From the NCBI GenBank assembly GCA_029817715.1, contig JARUPY010000533.1:5848001-5912000 (forward strand): a stretch of 64,000 nt of DNA. Direction: 5' to 3'. The notes beneath the pieces were generated by a model. It saw only the letters and a program-made list of their open reading frames with translations, did not search any database and had not been told where the DNA came from. The position numbers and the translations under genes were made by a program. Positions 12,038-24,200 of the stretch are shown one piece after another. Numbering within the stretch: the first letter of the stretch is position 1; every line of letters begins with the position of its first letter. Source of the DNA: Melastoma dodecandrum. Taxonomy: Eukaryota > Streptophyta > Magnoliopsida > Myrtales > Melastomataceae.

Positions 12038-13782
12038 ATGGCTGTAAGTTTCTGATATCCTGGAGTTATTTTACCTGCTGATATCCTGGATTTCACGTCT
12101 GATGTCTGATGTAGAAAATACCTTTGAAATTTATGAGAATGGGTTTTCCAAGCCTGCTTCCTAATATTCCCTGAATCTGCAAGTTATGCACTGCTGTAGG
12201 TGTGCTCCCAGATTCCGATATTCGGGAACTGGGAGAATGATATCCCGTATCCTCTATACTTAGACAATGCTCGTAATGAGATATCTTGTGTGAGGATCAA
12301 CCCCAGTGATCCCCTAGAAAATTGCGATGCCTTTGAGGAAAAGGATGCTTTCCAAGACGATAGTGATTGCGAGCCAAAATCCATTGAAGATGTCATAAAA
12401 ATCTCTTCCAGTCCCGAAAAGGCACGTTTCCCAGGTGAAAAACAGAACGGGAATTGTGTTTCCACTAATGCTATTACCAGAAGTCACTCTGATCGCCTGA
12501 GGATAGAGATTTATTATCAGGGACTCCAACAATGAGGAGGAGAAACCTTTTACCAGGATCCCAAATCGATGCACTTGGCCGCACCAGAGGTAGCATAACA
12601 TGCAACAATACTGAGTTTAACGTCCTTGGGTTCTGTGCTAATCCTTTCAATTCCAACAACAGCAGCTTCGATGGAGTACTCCAAAGTTTGGCAGCTGGAC
12701 CAATAATATTGTTCAGTACACAGCCTACTTTGAGAATGCACGCAAAGACAAAGCTGGTTTCGAAATGAATCCCAACGATCCTGAGGAGAACCCAGATGCA
12801 TTCTGGTTCAGAACAAGATTGCGGGAAGATGATAACGGTGGTTCCACAGGAAAGCTGTCAAGGCTCAGCCCAGGTAGTACCCATCAAGTTTTTTTTTGGT
12901 AGATAGGGAGGCCATAGATTAGATAAAGTGTTCACGCTATAGAGTTTAGGGTTGTATGGCCCCGGTAGCTTCAAAACATGACAAATCTCCATGGAATACA
13001 TCTATCACAAAATTCGGAGGGTAGCAAAAGGTGATAGATTCTTCTTCTTGGTTCACAGTTTTTTTTGCCAGCTTGTCTGCAACTTGATTCCTGTTTCTGG
13101 GAGTATGGGTGATGTGAGTTCCTTCGAAATCACCAGAGAAGAAGGGTCTCTGCGTCTATTTGGATCGCCAGGGATGATAGCCCTAAGTGTTTGGCTAGGC
13201 AGACGCCTTCTATGAGCGCCGACTCTTCAGCCATAAGGTAGTACACATCAGTTGAGTTTGTCAGTGAACTGCCATAACAGCTAAACTAAATGCAGGATAT
13301 CAGAGAGAGGGCTACTCCAGGCGATGCACGATGCACGCCTGGGAGTTCAATGACACAAGAAAAAGGGAACTAGACAGTGGCATGCAAGGCAATGCACCCG
13401 GGGATAGAAATTGGGCTTCAGTCAAATGCGATTCAACCTCACCAATCCCCAGTAGGTTATTACTTCATTTAGTTCTTTATCAGAGGCTGGTAAATTTCGC
13501 TATGGTTTTCCTGAAAAAGGAGTTCATTTGAAAGCATTTGTTCTTTCTTCTGATAAACTTCTATTGTCTTTGGGACAAACCCAGTATCAGAGATCACCAT
13601 CTGCACCAGCATTTGCGAGGTGGGATGAGAGAGATCCCAACTTTCCAAACAGATTCAGTAAAACGAACGAGGAAGAGGTAAACCTAATGCTCTCGTCCAA
13701 TGTATTGCAGGCATCTTGCTGCCTATATGCCGATGGAAAAAGAATGATAACTAAACAGATGGCTTCATCCCAACACAAAGTA
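12038..13782 (+). CDS. RIN4/NOI-domain protein gene, exon model incomplete
   Basis: Two sequences match the plant NOI (nitrate-induced/RIN4) domain, in which PxFGxW is followed by a YTxYFDxARK block and NPxDPxEN. The first is in the exon starting at 12212 (IPIFGNWENDIPYPLYLDNA). The second is at about 12674-12790 (TPKFGSWTNNIVQYTAYFEN, then NPNDPEENPDAF). A third, weaker one near 13597-13660 (AFARWDERDPNF) resembles the C-terminal RIN4 domain (FGDWDENDP). RIN4 relatives are membrane-attached immune regulators in plants. A likely start is ATGGCT at 12038 next to donor GTAAGT, joined to 12212. Later joins are unclear: candidate exons at about 12663-12873, 13297-13470 and 13584-13676 do not keep one frame in my hands. 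It could be a diverged working gene with microexons, or a decaying copy. Confidence 0.55.
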
Positions 13783-14296
13783 AAGGAAACAATTCAAGGA
13801 GATTGCTTCACACCTCGCGGTGCAACCAAAGTAAAGGAAACAATTCAAGCTCCTCTGTCATTGCTGCTTGCATATTTTTGCTCCTCTTCAGCTGCGAATA
13901 AAAATGAATGGCGAATCTACCTTTTGACATATTGCAATACACGTTACAGTTTACAAACACGTCCCAATAAGAAAGCACTGATTATCATGTATAATCCCAA
14001 GCAAATGAGTTTTACAACAGAAGATTCAGGGCCGAGCCGGAATTCATGATTAGAAAGGGCACCTATCAGGCCCGACGAGCGGTCTGCGCCGCTAGGGGAT
14101 TGGATTCATTCACTTGCATTCCTGCTAGCACCTTCTAGGGTAGCTGAATGTCTTCAGCAGGAGAGACGCTGACACATGCTAGTAAACAGCACAACTTTCA
14201 CAATTCATTACCGTACAAAACAACTAAGGACTTGTCGTCGCCATTACTACTGACACTACTACTAATGCGACAGCAAAGAACCCTCCCTTTTTTATC
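13783..14296. other. Intergenic
   Basis: Between the RIN4-like gene (+) and the HSP20-like gene (-), so probably both 3' untranslated regions. Nothing else recognised. Confidence 0.4.
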
Positions 14297-15757
14297 TCAG
14301 TCACTCCAAGCAGAGGGGCGGAAGCACACACGGACCTCGTGTTCTTCCGGTCGTAAGTGATGCTTTGGCACGTTGATCTCCAACACAGTGCCCGTCTGAT
14401 CACAGTAGGCTTCCAGCTTAGCATCCTCAGGTATTCGGGTCGGCAGGGGTATTTCCCTTATAAACTCTCCGGAAGGGCAGTGCTCGGGCATCGGATCTGT
14501 TAACTTGAATGTCCTATCATGTCTCTTAATAAATGGTGTGCAAGCTGTGCTAACACAAGATACCTTCACTACACCATGAAAATCTGTGTTCTTCCAAGTA
14601 ACTTTGACGGTTTGGAGGTCTATAAAAGGGAGACTGATGACGATGAGAAACCCCTGTTCATCTTCATATATGGCTTTTGCTGCCGTAACTGGACCATGCA
14701 CATTCTTCATTACCCCATTGAAATCATTAAACCATGTTGGCTCGACATGGTGGATTTTCAGATCCAAACCTCTATCAGAACGAGACCCGTTAGGGAAATT
14801 AAAGTCTTCACCGTTCGGGGAAAGGTCTCTCTTCCTCTTGTTTCGCACAGGTGAAAGGTCCACAACATCCCCATTGCTATGGTCTGAGGATGGTTGGCTA
14901 GACAAGTTTAATCCACAACCGTTCAGAAATTTATGGGGCTGGAGATTTCCATTGGTCTTCTCTAGAGGAAGAGGTCGCTCGAGTTCCAGGTCAGAGCTCG
15001 AAAGGTTCCTCCATGATCCATAGTCGCTCGCTTCAGGAGGGATCGAAAGATTGATGTCTCGACCAGTAAGCTCCATCCACCTCTTCCTGTCTTCCTCACT
15101 GAGATTACTCAGATTCGGTGCATGTACCACTTCAATCCCATGCACACACTGAGGGTTAGAGAGACCACGATAGTGCTTCCTCTGCATCCTATGAGATCGC
15201 ACGAATCCTCTTTCCACACTGAATGGGAATGGCCGCTCTCCCTGCCGGGAATGGCCGTTCATGTAGCTTCTGAGCTGCATTTTTCCAAGTGCATTATCCG
15301 GCCTTTCCTTGAACACCCACATGTAAATGTTCTCCATATCATGTTGAACCAAGAAAGCATCAAGCTGCAAGTTGGATTTCTCGAAGCCAGAAACAACATC
15401 GCTATTATTGACAATTTTGGACTTTGGTTTCTCGCTGAGAACAGGTCTGAAGTAGAAACTAAAGAAAAACCAGGCACCCCAAATGCTATCAAGACGCTTC
15501 GCGCTTTTCCTCCCCAATTTTGGCACAGTGACTATGACCTCATGTTGTTCGTATGCTTGAGGCGCCAAACAAACCTCCAGGATATCAGAAGCGTCATTCC
15601 ACGCCAACGGAGGAGGGCTCTGCCTCATGGATATTGGGAGATTGATATCAGGCGGCCCGACATGAATGAACGATCCACTTACCTCTCTCTCCAGTTCGTC
15701 ACGCATTAGAAAGCCAGAATCCATTGACAGAAATGTCGAAGGATTGTGGTCCTCCAT
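14297..15757 (-). CDS. HSP20-like chaperone superfamily protein (alpha-crystallin domain at C-terminus), 486 aa
   Basis: A single uninterrupted exon of 486 codons. The N-terminal half is poorly conserved and contains a DASDILEVCLAPQAYEQHEVIVTVPKLGR-type segment near residues 55-85. Beyond that are RKRWMELTGRDINLSIPPEA (about 228-247) and a basic patch RNKRKRDLS (about 310). The last 130 residues read as a beta-rich alpha-crystallin/HSP20-like fold: GPVTAAKAIYEDEQGFLIVI, LPFIDLQTVKVTW, FIREIPLPTRIPEDAKLEAY and GTVLEINVPKH. This matches the large plant HSP20-like family typified by Arabidopsis At1g20870 (from memory). It is not one of the small 15-20 kDa heat shock proteins. A chaperone role is inferred from fold only. 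The basic patch could be a nuclear signal. Confidence 0.8.
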   Translation of the reverse strand: MEDHNPSTFLSMDSGFLMRDELEREVSGSFIHVGPPDINLPISMRQSPPPLAWNDASDILEVCLAPQAYEQHEVIVTVPKLGRKSAKRLDSIWGAWFFFSFYFRPVLSEKPKSKIVNNSDVVSGFEKSNLQLDAFLVQHDMENIYMWVFKERPDNALGKMQLRSYMNGHSRQGERPFPFSVERGFVRSHRMQRKHYRGLSNPQCVHGIEVVHAPNLSNLSEEDRKRWMELTGRDINLSIPPEASDYGSWRNLSSSDLELERPLPLEKTNGNLQPHKFLNGCGLNLSSQPSSDHSNGDVVDLSPVRNKRKRDLSPNGEDFNFPNGSRSDRGLDLKIHHVEPTWFNDFNGVMKNVHGPVTAAKAIYEDEQGFLIVISLPFIDLQTVKVTWKNTDFHGVVKVSCVSTACTPFIKRHDRTFKLTDPMPEHCPSGEFIREIPLPTRIPEDAKLEAYCDQTGTVLEINVPKHHLRPEEHEVRVCFRPSAWSD

Positions 15758-18436
15758 TGACAGAGCAGCAAGCAGGCTGTACTCCCTCCCCCTCTATCAA
15801 CACACTTGACAGGTGCCAGTGTGAGAATTCTTATCGCCCTAGCTTCAACAAAAGGCCCACCAGCATCCCAAGATACAATTCCAGCGAATAGGTAAGCAGA
15901 AAGAAGATTTGATCAGTCTACAAATCCACAGAGGCCTCTCACAAGAACTGTCGTGAATGGAACCCGAAGAAACCCAACCACCAGATACCGAAACAGATAA
16001 TCTCTCATCAGCGAACACAAAGCAGATGACTTAACCATCGTCAGAACACAGCTTCCGTAGAAAATGGTGATGAGATCTGACAGAAGATTTTAATCCCAGT
16101 AGCAACGAAAAACACCAAAGTAACCTCACGAATAACCAATATCCAAATCACCGATGTATGGGGCAAATCCAAATGAGTAAAAGTTCATCCTGTCGATTCT
16201 CTTTGATAGGAATAAAATCCCTGCAAGGAATCCATCCACATGTTATTTATTAATTCCCCCATTCCATTAATCTAAAGTACTCTTATTAAATTTGCATAGT
16301 AGAAGATCACTTGAAATCAACCTACAAAAATCATTGCCATCAACCAACAGATCTGAGGCTAAGAAAATCACCCGGAGCCAAATCCTCCAATCCGCCCTTT
16401 CTATAAACCTTATGCATATCCAGACACACAGACGCCATCAATCAAACGCTTTCCCAAATCCCCAAATTCTTTTCCGCATCTAACAGTACACATGAACAGA
16501 TTCGTGAACATAATAGCCCAAAACCTTAATCTACATAAATTCTCACAGCTCATACATGGGCATTTTCCAATTGGAAATCCTCACGCTTACTCAAAACAAA
16601 TCCGACTCCCAACTGTTGGAATTATTCCAAAAAATAGAAAATGGATATATTACACTCAAACACCCGCCAGGAAATAAAAGAGAGATCCTTCAATACGTGA
16701 CCTAACTTAATGGAACCAAAACTATCCAAACCCCAAAAAGGTCAAACTACAACATAACAATCCCCGATCGAAACGCTGCCCCGACCCAATCGAAGTAACG
16801 GGGAAAAAAGAAACCCACAAGTAAAAAAATCATCTTTCGGGGAAAACCTCAAAAAAAAAAGAAAAGAAAAAAGACGGCTTCCCAAGTAGCAGAACAGCAA
16901 AACATCACCTGCCCACCAAAAATCTCAGAGACAAAGAAACAAACAAAGGAGGCGGAAGTCGACGGCAACAATCGAAAGAGTGATCGTGAATCGAATGGGC
17001 AATCTTGGTATGGGAGGGGAGGGGTGGGGGGGGGGGGGTGAAGTAAGGAAGGAGGCGTGCGAAAAGACTTGGGGACTTTGGATTTGTTGGGGGGGGGGGA
17101 GAGGAACAGGCCACTACCATCCAATTTCATCACCCCCCCTTTTAATAATATATAATCATGACACTTGTGCGGACGCCGGGGAAAAAAGATAAAAGAAAGC
17201 AAGGGAAGGGTTCGGATTGGAAACGGCATCGAGAAAGAAAGCAAGAAAGAGAGCAAGCAGTAATCGGGGGGGACGAAGCCATCAAAACCAATCAGATCCC
17301 TTCAAAGAAAACGCCAAAAAGGGATCCAAATTTCCTACGCAAGTAACACCGGAGAAAATAAAAGGAGTGAAAATGGAGGGGGAGGCAGGGAGGAAATGCG
17401 AGTGCGGGGGAAGCTCCATTTTCCCACCCAGAAATGGACGGATGGATTCACAGAAAGGGGGTTGGGGGAGGGCATATTTGATAAGCGAAGGGAAAAGTTA
17501 TCTGACCCTCGTTTTTCAGATTTTGTCTAGTTGGGATAACTCCAATCCCACGACGGCCGGCCCTAATCAGCTGGCGTTTCAGGAGGTTTCCCCCAACTAA
17601 AAACAAACACGCTTTTCTTTTCTCTCTGCCTGTCTCTATAAAACCCATCATCCATCCTCCTCCTCCTGTCCTCCTCACTAAGTGTACAGAAGAAGCTACA
17701 CGTAAGAAAAACAAGGCTGGCAGAGACCAAAAGTATTCGAAAGAACAGGAGGGAGCTTCTAGGAAGGTGCCCAACCCCCCCAAATGAAAGGCCATTCAAT
17801 AATTTGGCTCTTCTTTGCGTTTTCCTATTCGCCATCATTATAGAAATAATAATAATACTCCTTCCACATGAAAAGGACTCTTTAATGAGAGGGTAGGGCT
17901 ATCGATATCATCCTCAGCTGCCCACTTTTAACAACAAGTCAAAACACAACAGCAATTGATCAAGTCCTGACTCCTCTTTGTGGATTTCTCTGGGGGTGGG
18001 GCTTTCTGATGCTGGGTGCATCTGACATACGTATATAACCCCAATGACATGCGAGGATGAATAGTCTGTACTGAGGGAGTGACCTACCGACTTGTCAATG
18101 GGTCATCCTAGTTAAGTCAACTAACTAATCCAATCCTGTGCTGGACACACCCTAAAAAAATAAGGAACAAAGACACCAAAATGGAGTAAATTGCTCAAGA
18201 ATTTCTCCATCAGCAAGGCATATTTCATATTCCAAAGTGCCTAAAAATCATTCAACAAGGAAACAAACAGCGTCTTACATCGCTTTAATGTAAAAGCCTG
18301 GAATGACTTCCAACTGAGAATTTAGCCATTGTAATATTGCTAAGGGAGGAAACACAGGGGGCCAATGGGTGGCACCTGCTCCACAAAGTGAATGACTTGG
18401 AGGACCCATGTGTTGATGTTCCCGCTGACGTCTAAA
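15758..18436. other. Long intergenic region upstream of the HSP20-like gene
   Basis: About 2.7 kb with no protein I recognise. Near 17023-17100 and 17130 there are G- and C-homopolymer tracts. Sequence TATAAAA near 17637 is a possible TATA box without an obvious gene behind it. The part next to 15758 should be the leader and promoter of the HSP20-like gene. Open frames near 16849-17256 are low-complexity artefacts. Confidence 0.4.
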
Positions 18437-20933
18437 TCACCTGGTGACTCTGTATGCCTGCAAGTTACAACCAAGGAAAGAAACAGCTGTTAAATATTGG
18501 TCGTGACCCCACACAGTGGTTGGCATGGAGCATACTCGAAGGAGAAACTAGTTTTATGTACCTTAACCCGCTTCAGTAAGTCTTTTGCCTTGGCATCTTT
18601 CATAAAATGATCGCGCACGGGCTGAAAAGGCAGTAACAGAAGTAAACTTGTCAAACTTCGCAGGAAAAGAAGAGATTGAACGTAAAGAATTGAGTAGGGA
18701 AGCTTCTATGGATGTTATTGTCCGATTAGCTCCTTTTTTTTTATGAATAGTTGAGAAATGATGAGATCCCATGACGATTCGCAGAGATGTTAAGAGCTCA
18801 CCTGAAGTATCTTGTTCAAAGCTTTCGAAAGAGCAGGCTTTAGATCGCCTGGATGAAGATTCCCACTTTCATAATCAGCAACAAGTTCTTCAAAGCTCGT
18901 GAATACCCTATGAAATTATGCATAACGAAGAAACGATTATAAACAGAAACCACATCATAGCAAACAAATGAATATAACTTCCTACAGCAGAAGAACTTGT
19001 TGCTGAAAACCCAAGAGTGGGATCGTTGCCTTGAAAAATGTCCATAAATAATGTCGAACGAAGATACTTGGAGTCAGAAGAAGAAGACACTCGGTGAAAG
19101 AGGAGACAAATATATCCAGAAGTGAAAAGACTACTTTAGAGGCGAGATCATGAAAGCAACTCACTTGTCGCCACCATTATCGGGAGATCGCTCCAACTTG
19201 AACTCATTAAACCAAGGCAATATGATGTACTTTATGTACTCAAGACATGGGTTACCCTCAACAATCTTGGGAGGACAGTAAGCTTTCTTTATCTTAACAT
19301 TTACTTCAGCCTAGAGAAGCAAATACAGAAATAAGAAATCATTTTAAAACATAAATTTCATTTAAGAGGTAATAATTTAAAACAAATGTTGTGCACTTGA
19401 TTTAACTAGAAGAGACAGAATTTATCCAAAATCAACCTCTTCGTCCTCCATAAAAATGGAAGATAACGGATCACTTTTAGACATCTTCTCTTGTCCTTGC
19501 TGAAGACCAGGAAGCATATCTGCAAATTTGCAGTGACCACATTAACTAAAAAAGCAAATATTGATGCAAAACCATCCCTAAGTAATAGCGATAAACAAAG
19601 TTGGAGCATACGGTGAGACAAAATGATGGGTTTATTCTTTCTCTTTATGTCATCACAATACTCCCTTGCCAGCACATTAACCTTCCGTTGATCCATTCCT
19701 AATTGACAAATGTCAGCCTGTTGAAAAACTTCAATATATGTAAGTATGCATAATATCATCAGGTCGGGGTCATTTGCATAATATCATCACAATCAATCAA
19801 ATAGCAGGTTTAAAAAATGCCACGTGAATGGATACAATGCAAACAGAGGAGTGGCCACTGGCCATGAAGTGATAAACCAAAATGTGTATATATATATATA
19901 TATATATACAGGAAAAAAGATTGTATGAGCACCTTCAGGAAGAAGATGTCGGCACATTGCATGCACGGGTAGAAAATTTGCGCCGCTGTAAGTTCATCTT
20001 GCTCGTTACGTCCCATAATCTGGGAACATCTTTAACACGAAAGCAAGATGTAAGCCATAATCTCGACCCACTAGAACCACCAGGTAAGAAAACAACCCCA
20101 AACTTCTTCCTTTACCTGATTATCCTTGGGAGTTTATTCCGTCGAGCAATATCCATGACAAGCGGCCAGTATTCATGAGACCGCGAGTTAATTTCCTCAG
20201 ACGACCACAAGAACTCAACTTTATCATCCTTAAGGTCCATGCCAACAGCTTTCCATATTTCAATCAAGTACTGGCCGACGGTCTGGATTTTCTTGAGGTC
20301 TCCGCCCATTTTGTTATTCAACTGAGCAAACCAATCAGCGATCCATATCTTCACTTTGCATCCGGCAGACGTCAGTTTGTTCACATTTATAGTCTTCATA
20401 ACCCCCTGCTCCAATAATGCAGACACAAATCCGAGAGCGAAACCAAATGAGACCCTTGCTCATTTCACGGACAGTGCGAAAGAATGTATTCCAAATTGCG
20501 TACATAGACTCGACATATCACCATCAAAGAAAGCTTGATTCAACATAAACCGATCACCAACATCACCAACAGATGTCAAACCTGAGCGATGTGCATCCTT
20601 CCGGAGGGTTCGAACCCATCATAACAGATAGGCTGAGGCTTCTTAGTCAAGAGATTCAACAGCTCATCCTCCTGAATGCACTCCTCCCCGACGCTCCTCA
20701 CGATCCTAAATCGTTCCTCCGGGGACATCCTAACGAAGCCGGATTCAGCCAACATATCAGCAAAATCCAAAAGGAGAAAGAAAAGTAGAGAAACAAATGA
20801 AAATGAGAGGAAATGATAACAGAGGGATGGCGGAGGAGCTAGACGAAGAGGGGGACGGTTCCTCGGTGGAGTTGACTGAGAGGCTCTCCAGTTGATCGGA
20901 AGGAGGGGCTTCTCCTCCGCCGCCGCCTTCCAT
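18437..20933 (-). CDS. Tyrosyl-tRNA synthetase, cytosolic (389 aa)
   Basis: Charges tRNA-Tyr in the cytosol. Ten exons: 20933-20821, 20729-20582, 20405-20116, 20029-19933, 19717-19612, 19519-19437, 19310-19165, 18907-18802, 18621-18562 and 18457-18437. They total 1170 nt, exactly 390 codons with the stop. The class I signature HIGH is present as HIAQ (GRMHIAQ), as in plant relatives, and KMSKS follows after HMLPGLQQGQE. The protein closely follows plant/archaeal-type TyrRS, ending KAYRVTR or similar. The N-terminus is Gly/Ser-rich (MEGGGGGEAPPS) with no obvious organelle targeting. Intron 1 is only 91 nt (20820-20730), with donor GTTATC, a strong pyrimidine tract, branch site CTGAT and acceptor TTAG. 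It is needed to join the N-terminus in frame to MSPEERFRIVRSVGEEC. Confidence 0.95.
19887..19909. repeat. (TA)n microsatellite
   Basis: TA dinucleotide run inside an intron of the tyrosyl-tRNA synthetase gene, close to an exon end at 19933. Confidence 0.9.
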
Positions 20934-21251
20934 GGCTGTCTGATGCTTGGACGTAGCCGACTAGGGACGGAAGATGTTGCTGAATCTCTAGGGTTTCGTT
21001 ACTCAAGGGTGAATTGTGAAATTGGGTCAGATTTCTCACTTGAATGACATATTAGTCCAGTGGATTTGGCCACGCTTCGAAATTAAACCTTCTAATTAAT
21101 TCCAGAGTAAAGGATTTTTATCATTTTTTTCATACTGGGGATTATTTTCTATGTAAAAGCAGTTCATTCAGACCAATAGCAATTTCAGTAAAACATATCT
21201 GTTAGACACTTGTTATCTAAAAAGTTCCATTTGCCACAGCCGAGCCCCATC
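20934..21251. other. Upstream region of the tyrosyl-tRNA synthetase gene
   Basis: Leader and promoter of the synthetase on the minus strand. Nothing else recognised before the HSP70 pseudogene starts. Confidence 0.4.
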
Positions 21252-22137
<886 letters not shown>

Positions 22138-22243
22138 CTTTTCAGATGCAACAAAAAGTCAGCAACACAAACGCATCAGTAAACAACCGAAACCTTGAGC
22201 ACGTCATCAGCGCATGTCAAATAATCTTCCGTGACCCATGGAT

Positions 22244-22248
22244 CTCTT
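22244..22248. repeat. Target-site duplication, left copy (CTCTT)
   Basis: The five bases CTCTT stand directly before the 5' LTR and again directly after the 3' LTR (27836-27840), as expected from LTR retrotransposon integration. Confidence 0.85.
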
Positions 22249-22787
22249 TGATGCGGGTAGAGGAGGCTGAAAGAAGAATCGGGGAGGGAAAAGTTGTTAA
22301 GATCGTCGTTGGAGAGGAAATGAAGGAAAGGGCTGAGCCTATGATTGAACAGGCCGTATCTGAACAGGTCGAAACCGTGCAGAACGTGGCCAAGAAGAGC
22401 AAGGAGATGGGCCGGAGCGTCAGCGAGGCCATGAAACGAGTAGGGATGGAATTAAATGAAGAACAGAAGATGGAGGACCGGAAGGGAGAGGCAGGGGAGT
22501 TGGTAACAACCCGAGCAACAAAATCTGACAGCGGTGCTGGGGTTAACAGAATAGGGGGGCCGAAAGACGGAGGGGATACAACAGAATGGAGAGAAGATGG
22601 GGGAGAGGAAAAAGGGAGGAAGAAACTGGGTGGAGAATGCCGTAGCTATGGTTTGGGTGTGGTGGAGACTATAGTGGGTTGATCGTTGTTATTTTTCTTT
22701 CTGTAATTCTCTTTGCTTGCGAATGCTTTGGCTCAGCTTAATACATTTCTTACTTACGGTGTCGTCGGAGTCTGTCTCCGTGCACCA
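22249..22787 (+). repeat. 5' LTR of the gypsy element
   Basis: 539 bp, starting TGATGCGGGTAG and ending TCTCCGTGCACCA, thus TG...CA. By eye it differs from the 3' LTR at about 18-19 substitutions and two single-base indels. A long open frame runs through most of it. Confidence 0.93.
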
Positions 22788-22789
22788 AG

Positions 22790-22801
22790 TGGTATCAGAG
22801 C
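22790..22801 (+). promoter_or_regulatory. Primer binding site of the gypsy element (initiator Met-tRNA type)
   Basis: TGGTATCAGAGC, two bases after the 5' LTR, complementary to the 3' end of plant initiator tRNA-Met. This is the usual primer for minus-strand DNA synthesis in many plant LTR elements. Confidence 0.9.
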
Positions 22802-23075
22802 ACAAAGCTCAGCTGTGGGTGGTGATGCCGGTGTCTGACGGAACACGATCAAAAACGGGTCAAATGGAATCAGAGTCTGTGAAGGATTTGCTGCAAGAGT
22901 TGATACGGAAGTTGGAGGGGATGAATGACAGGATCGTATCATTGGAGGACAAGGTGAAAGAAACAAACAGGGAAGCATTAGTAGCAGTCACCGGGTCAGG
23001 AGAGAAGGGGGACGTGAGCATAAAAAGGGTGGTGCGGAGGCGTGGGCGGTCGACAGGCTGACCCGACAAACGAAG

Positions 23076-24200
23076 GTGGAGTTTCCTGCATTTGATGGCA
23101 ATGAAGTACAGGAGTGGGTGTTCAAAAGCGAAAGATTCTTTGAGCTCGACTCTACCCCACCTGAATTGAAGGTAAATATTGCTTCCATGCATTTGAGTGG
23201 ATTGGCCATAGAATGGCATTACGCTTTCATGAGAGGAAGAAGACAGACGGAGGTAGTAGAATGGGAGGAATACTCGGGTGCCATATTGATGAGATTTGGT
23301 CCGAATGAAATGACGAGACCAATTGTTATGCTCAGCGAGTTAAGGGAAGGAAATAGTTATTCTGAATATGTCAACGAATTCGTTTCACTGGTTACTCGGG
23401 TGGAGTTATCAATTGAAGATCAAGTAGCAATGTTTGTGGGAGGTCTCAAGAAGGAAAATAAGAAGTTGTTAACGGTGTTACAGCCAAAAACATTGCAGCA
23501 AGCTATTTCTTTTGGCAAAGCCTTATCTAATGATGAAGATAATGTGCTCAAGAAGGGACGTGAGACAAGCTTTGGAGGAACCCGTTGGGATCAGGGTCAA
23601 GGACAGAAGGCAATGACAGCAATACCCTCCAACAGGTCTGTTGCAAGGTGGACTAATGGTGGTAGAACATGGGAAGGGGCTCCTAGGAACACCTCTGTTC
23701 CCCAGCAGAAAAACTTGACTTATCAACCTCCACACAAGAGGCTTACCCCAGCTGAGATGGAGGAGAAGAGGATGAAAGGGTTATGCTTCTGGTATGATGA
23801 GAAGTATTCTTTTAACCACAAGTGCAATAACAGGCGATTATTTGCGGTCACACTGGAACCAGATGAATTGGAGGAAGGTGGGAAGGGAACAGACCATTCG
23901 GAGGAATTGCTGTCTGCAGAGGAAACACCAATGCTTTCCTTGTACGCGCTGCATGGGATTGCTATGTCGTTCCAAAACAAAACCATGAGGGTGGTTGGGT
24001 TCTACAAGAGGAAGAAGTTAGTCATTTTGGTGGACTCGGGTAATACCCACAACTTTCTGGATGTTAAGGTGGTTAATCACGCTAAAAGTCAGATTCAAGA
24101 GATATCACAGAAGAAGGTTATGGTGGCTAATGGGGAACAAATGACTTGTAACTCAATATTCGCTCTTTTCGCTGGTCAATGCAAGGAGAAACTTATTTAG
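23076..24200 (+). CDS. Retrotransposon gag polyprotein with start of protease
   Basis: 374-codon frame. The first 190 residues are a typical plant gypsy gag domain ([47 protein letters not shown]). A short zinc-knuckle-like region follows ([17 protein letters not shown]). The frame then reaches an aspartic protease active site, [11 protein letters not shown] (near 24031). It stops at 24198-24200, while the rest of the protease continues in another frame from about 24179. So the polyprotein is interrupted here, either by a mutation or by a natural frameshift site. Confidence 0.85.
   Translation: MEFPAFDGNEVQEWVFKSERFFELDSTPPELKVNIASMHLSGLAIEWHYAFMRGRRQTEVVEWEEYSGAILMRFGPNEMTRPIVMLSELREGNSYSEYVNEFVSLVTRVELSIEDQVAMFVGGLKKENKKLLTVLQPKTLQQAISFGKALSNDEDNVLKKGRETSFGGTRWDQGQGQKAMTAIPSNRSVARWTNGGRTWEGAPRNTSVPQQKNLTYQPPHKRLTPAEMEEKRMKGLCFWYDEKYSFNHKCNNRRLFAVTLEPDELEEGGKGTDHSEELLSAEETPMLSLYALHGIAMSFQNKTMRVVGFYKRKKLVILVDSGNTHNFLDVKVVNHAKSQIQEISQKKVMVANGEQMTCNSIFALFAGQCKEKLI

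Noticed and set aside
16849..17256. 135-codon open frame on the minus strand
   Set aside because: Composed of homopolymer-derived Pro/Phe/Ser runs without conserved motifs. Most likely chance.
20576..20770. TyrRS start inside the frame reading DFADMLAESGFVRM
   Set aside because: No ATG at its head, and the stretch has intron features (pyrimidine tract, CTGAT branch, TTAG acceptor). Splicing gives an exact codon sum.
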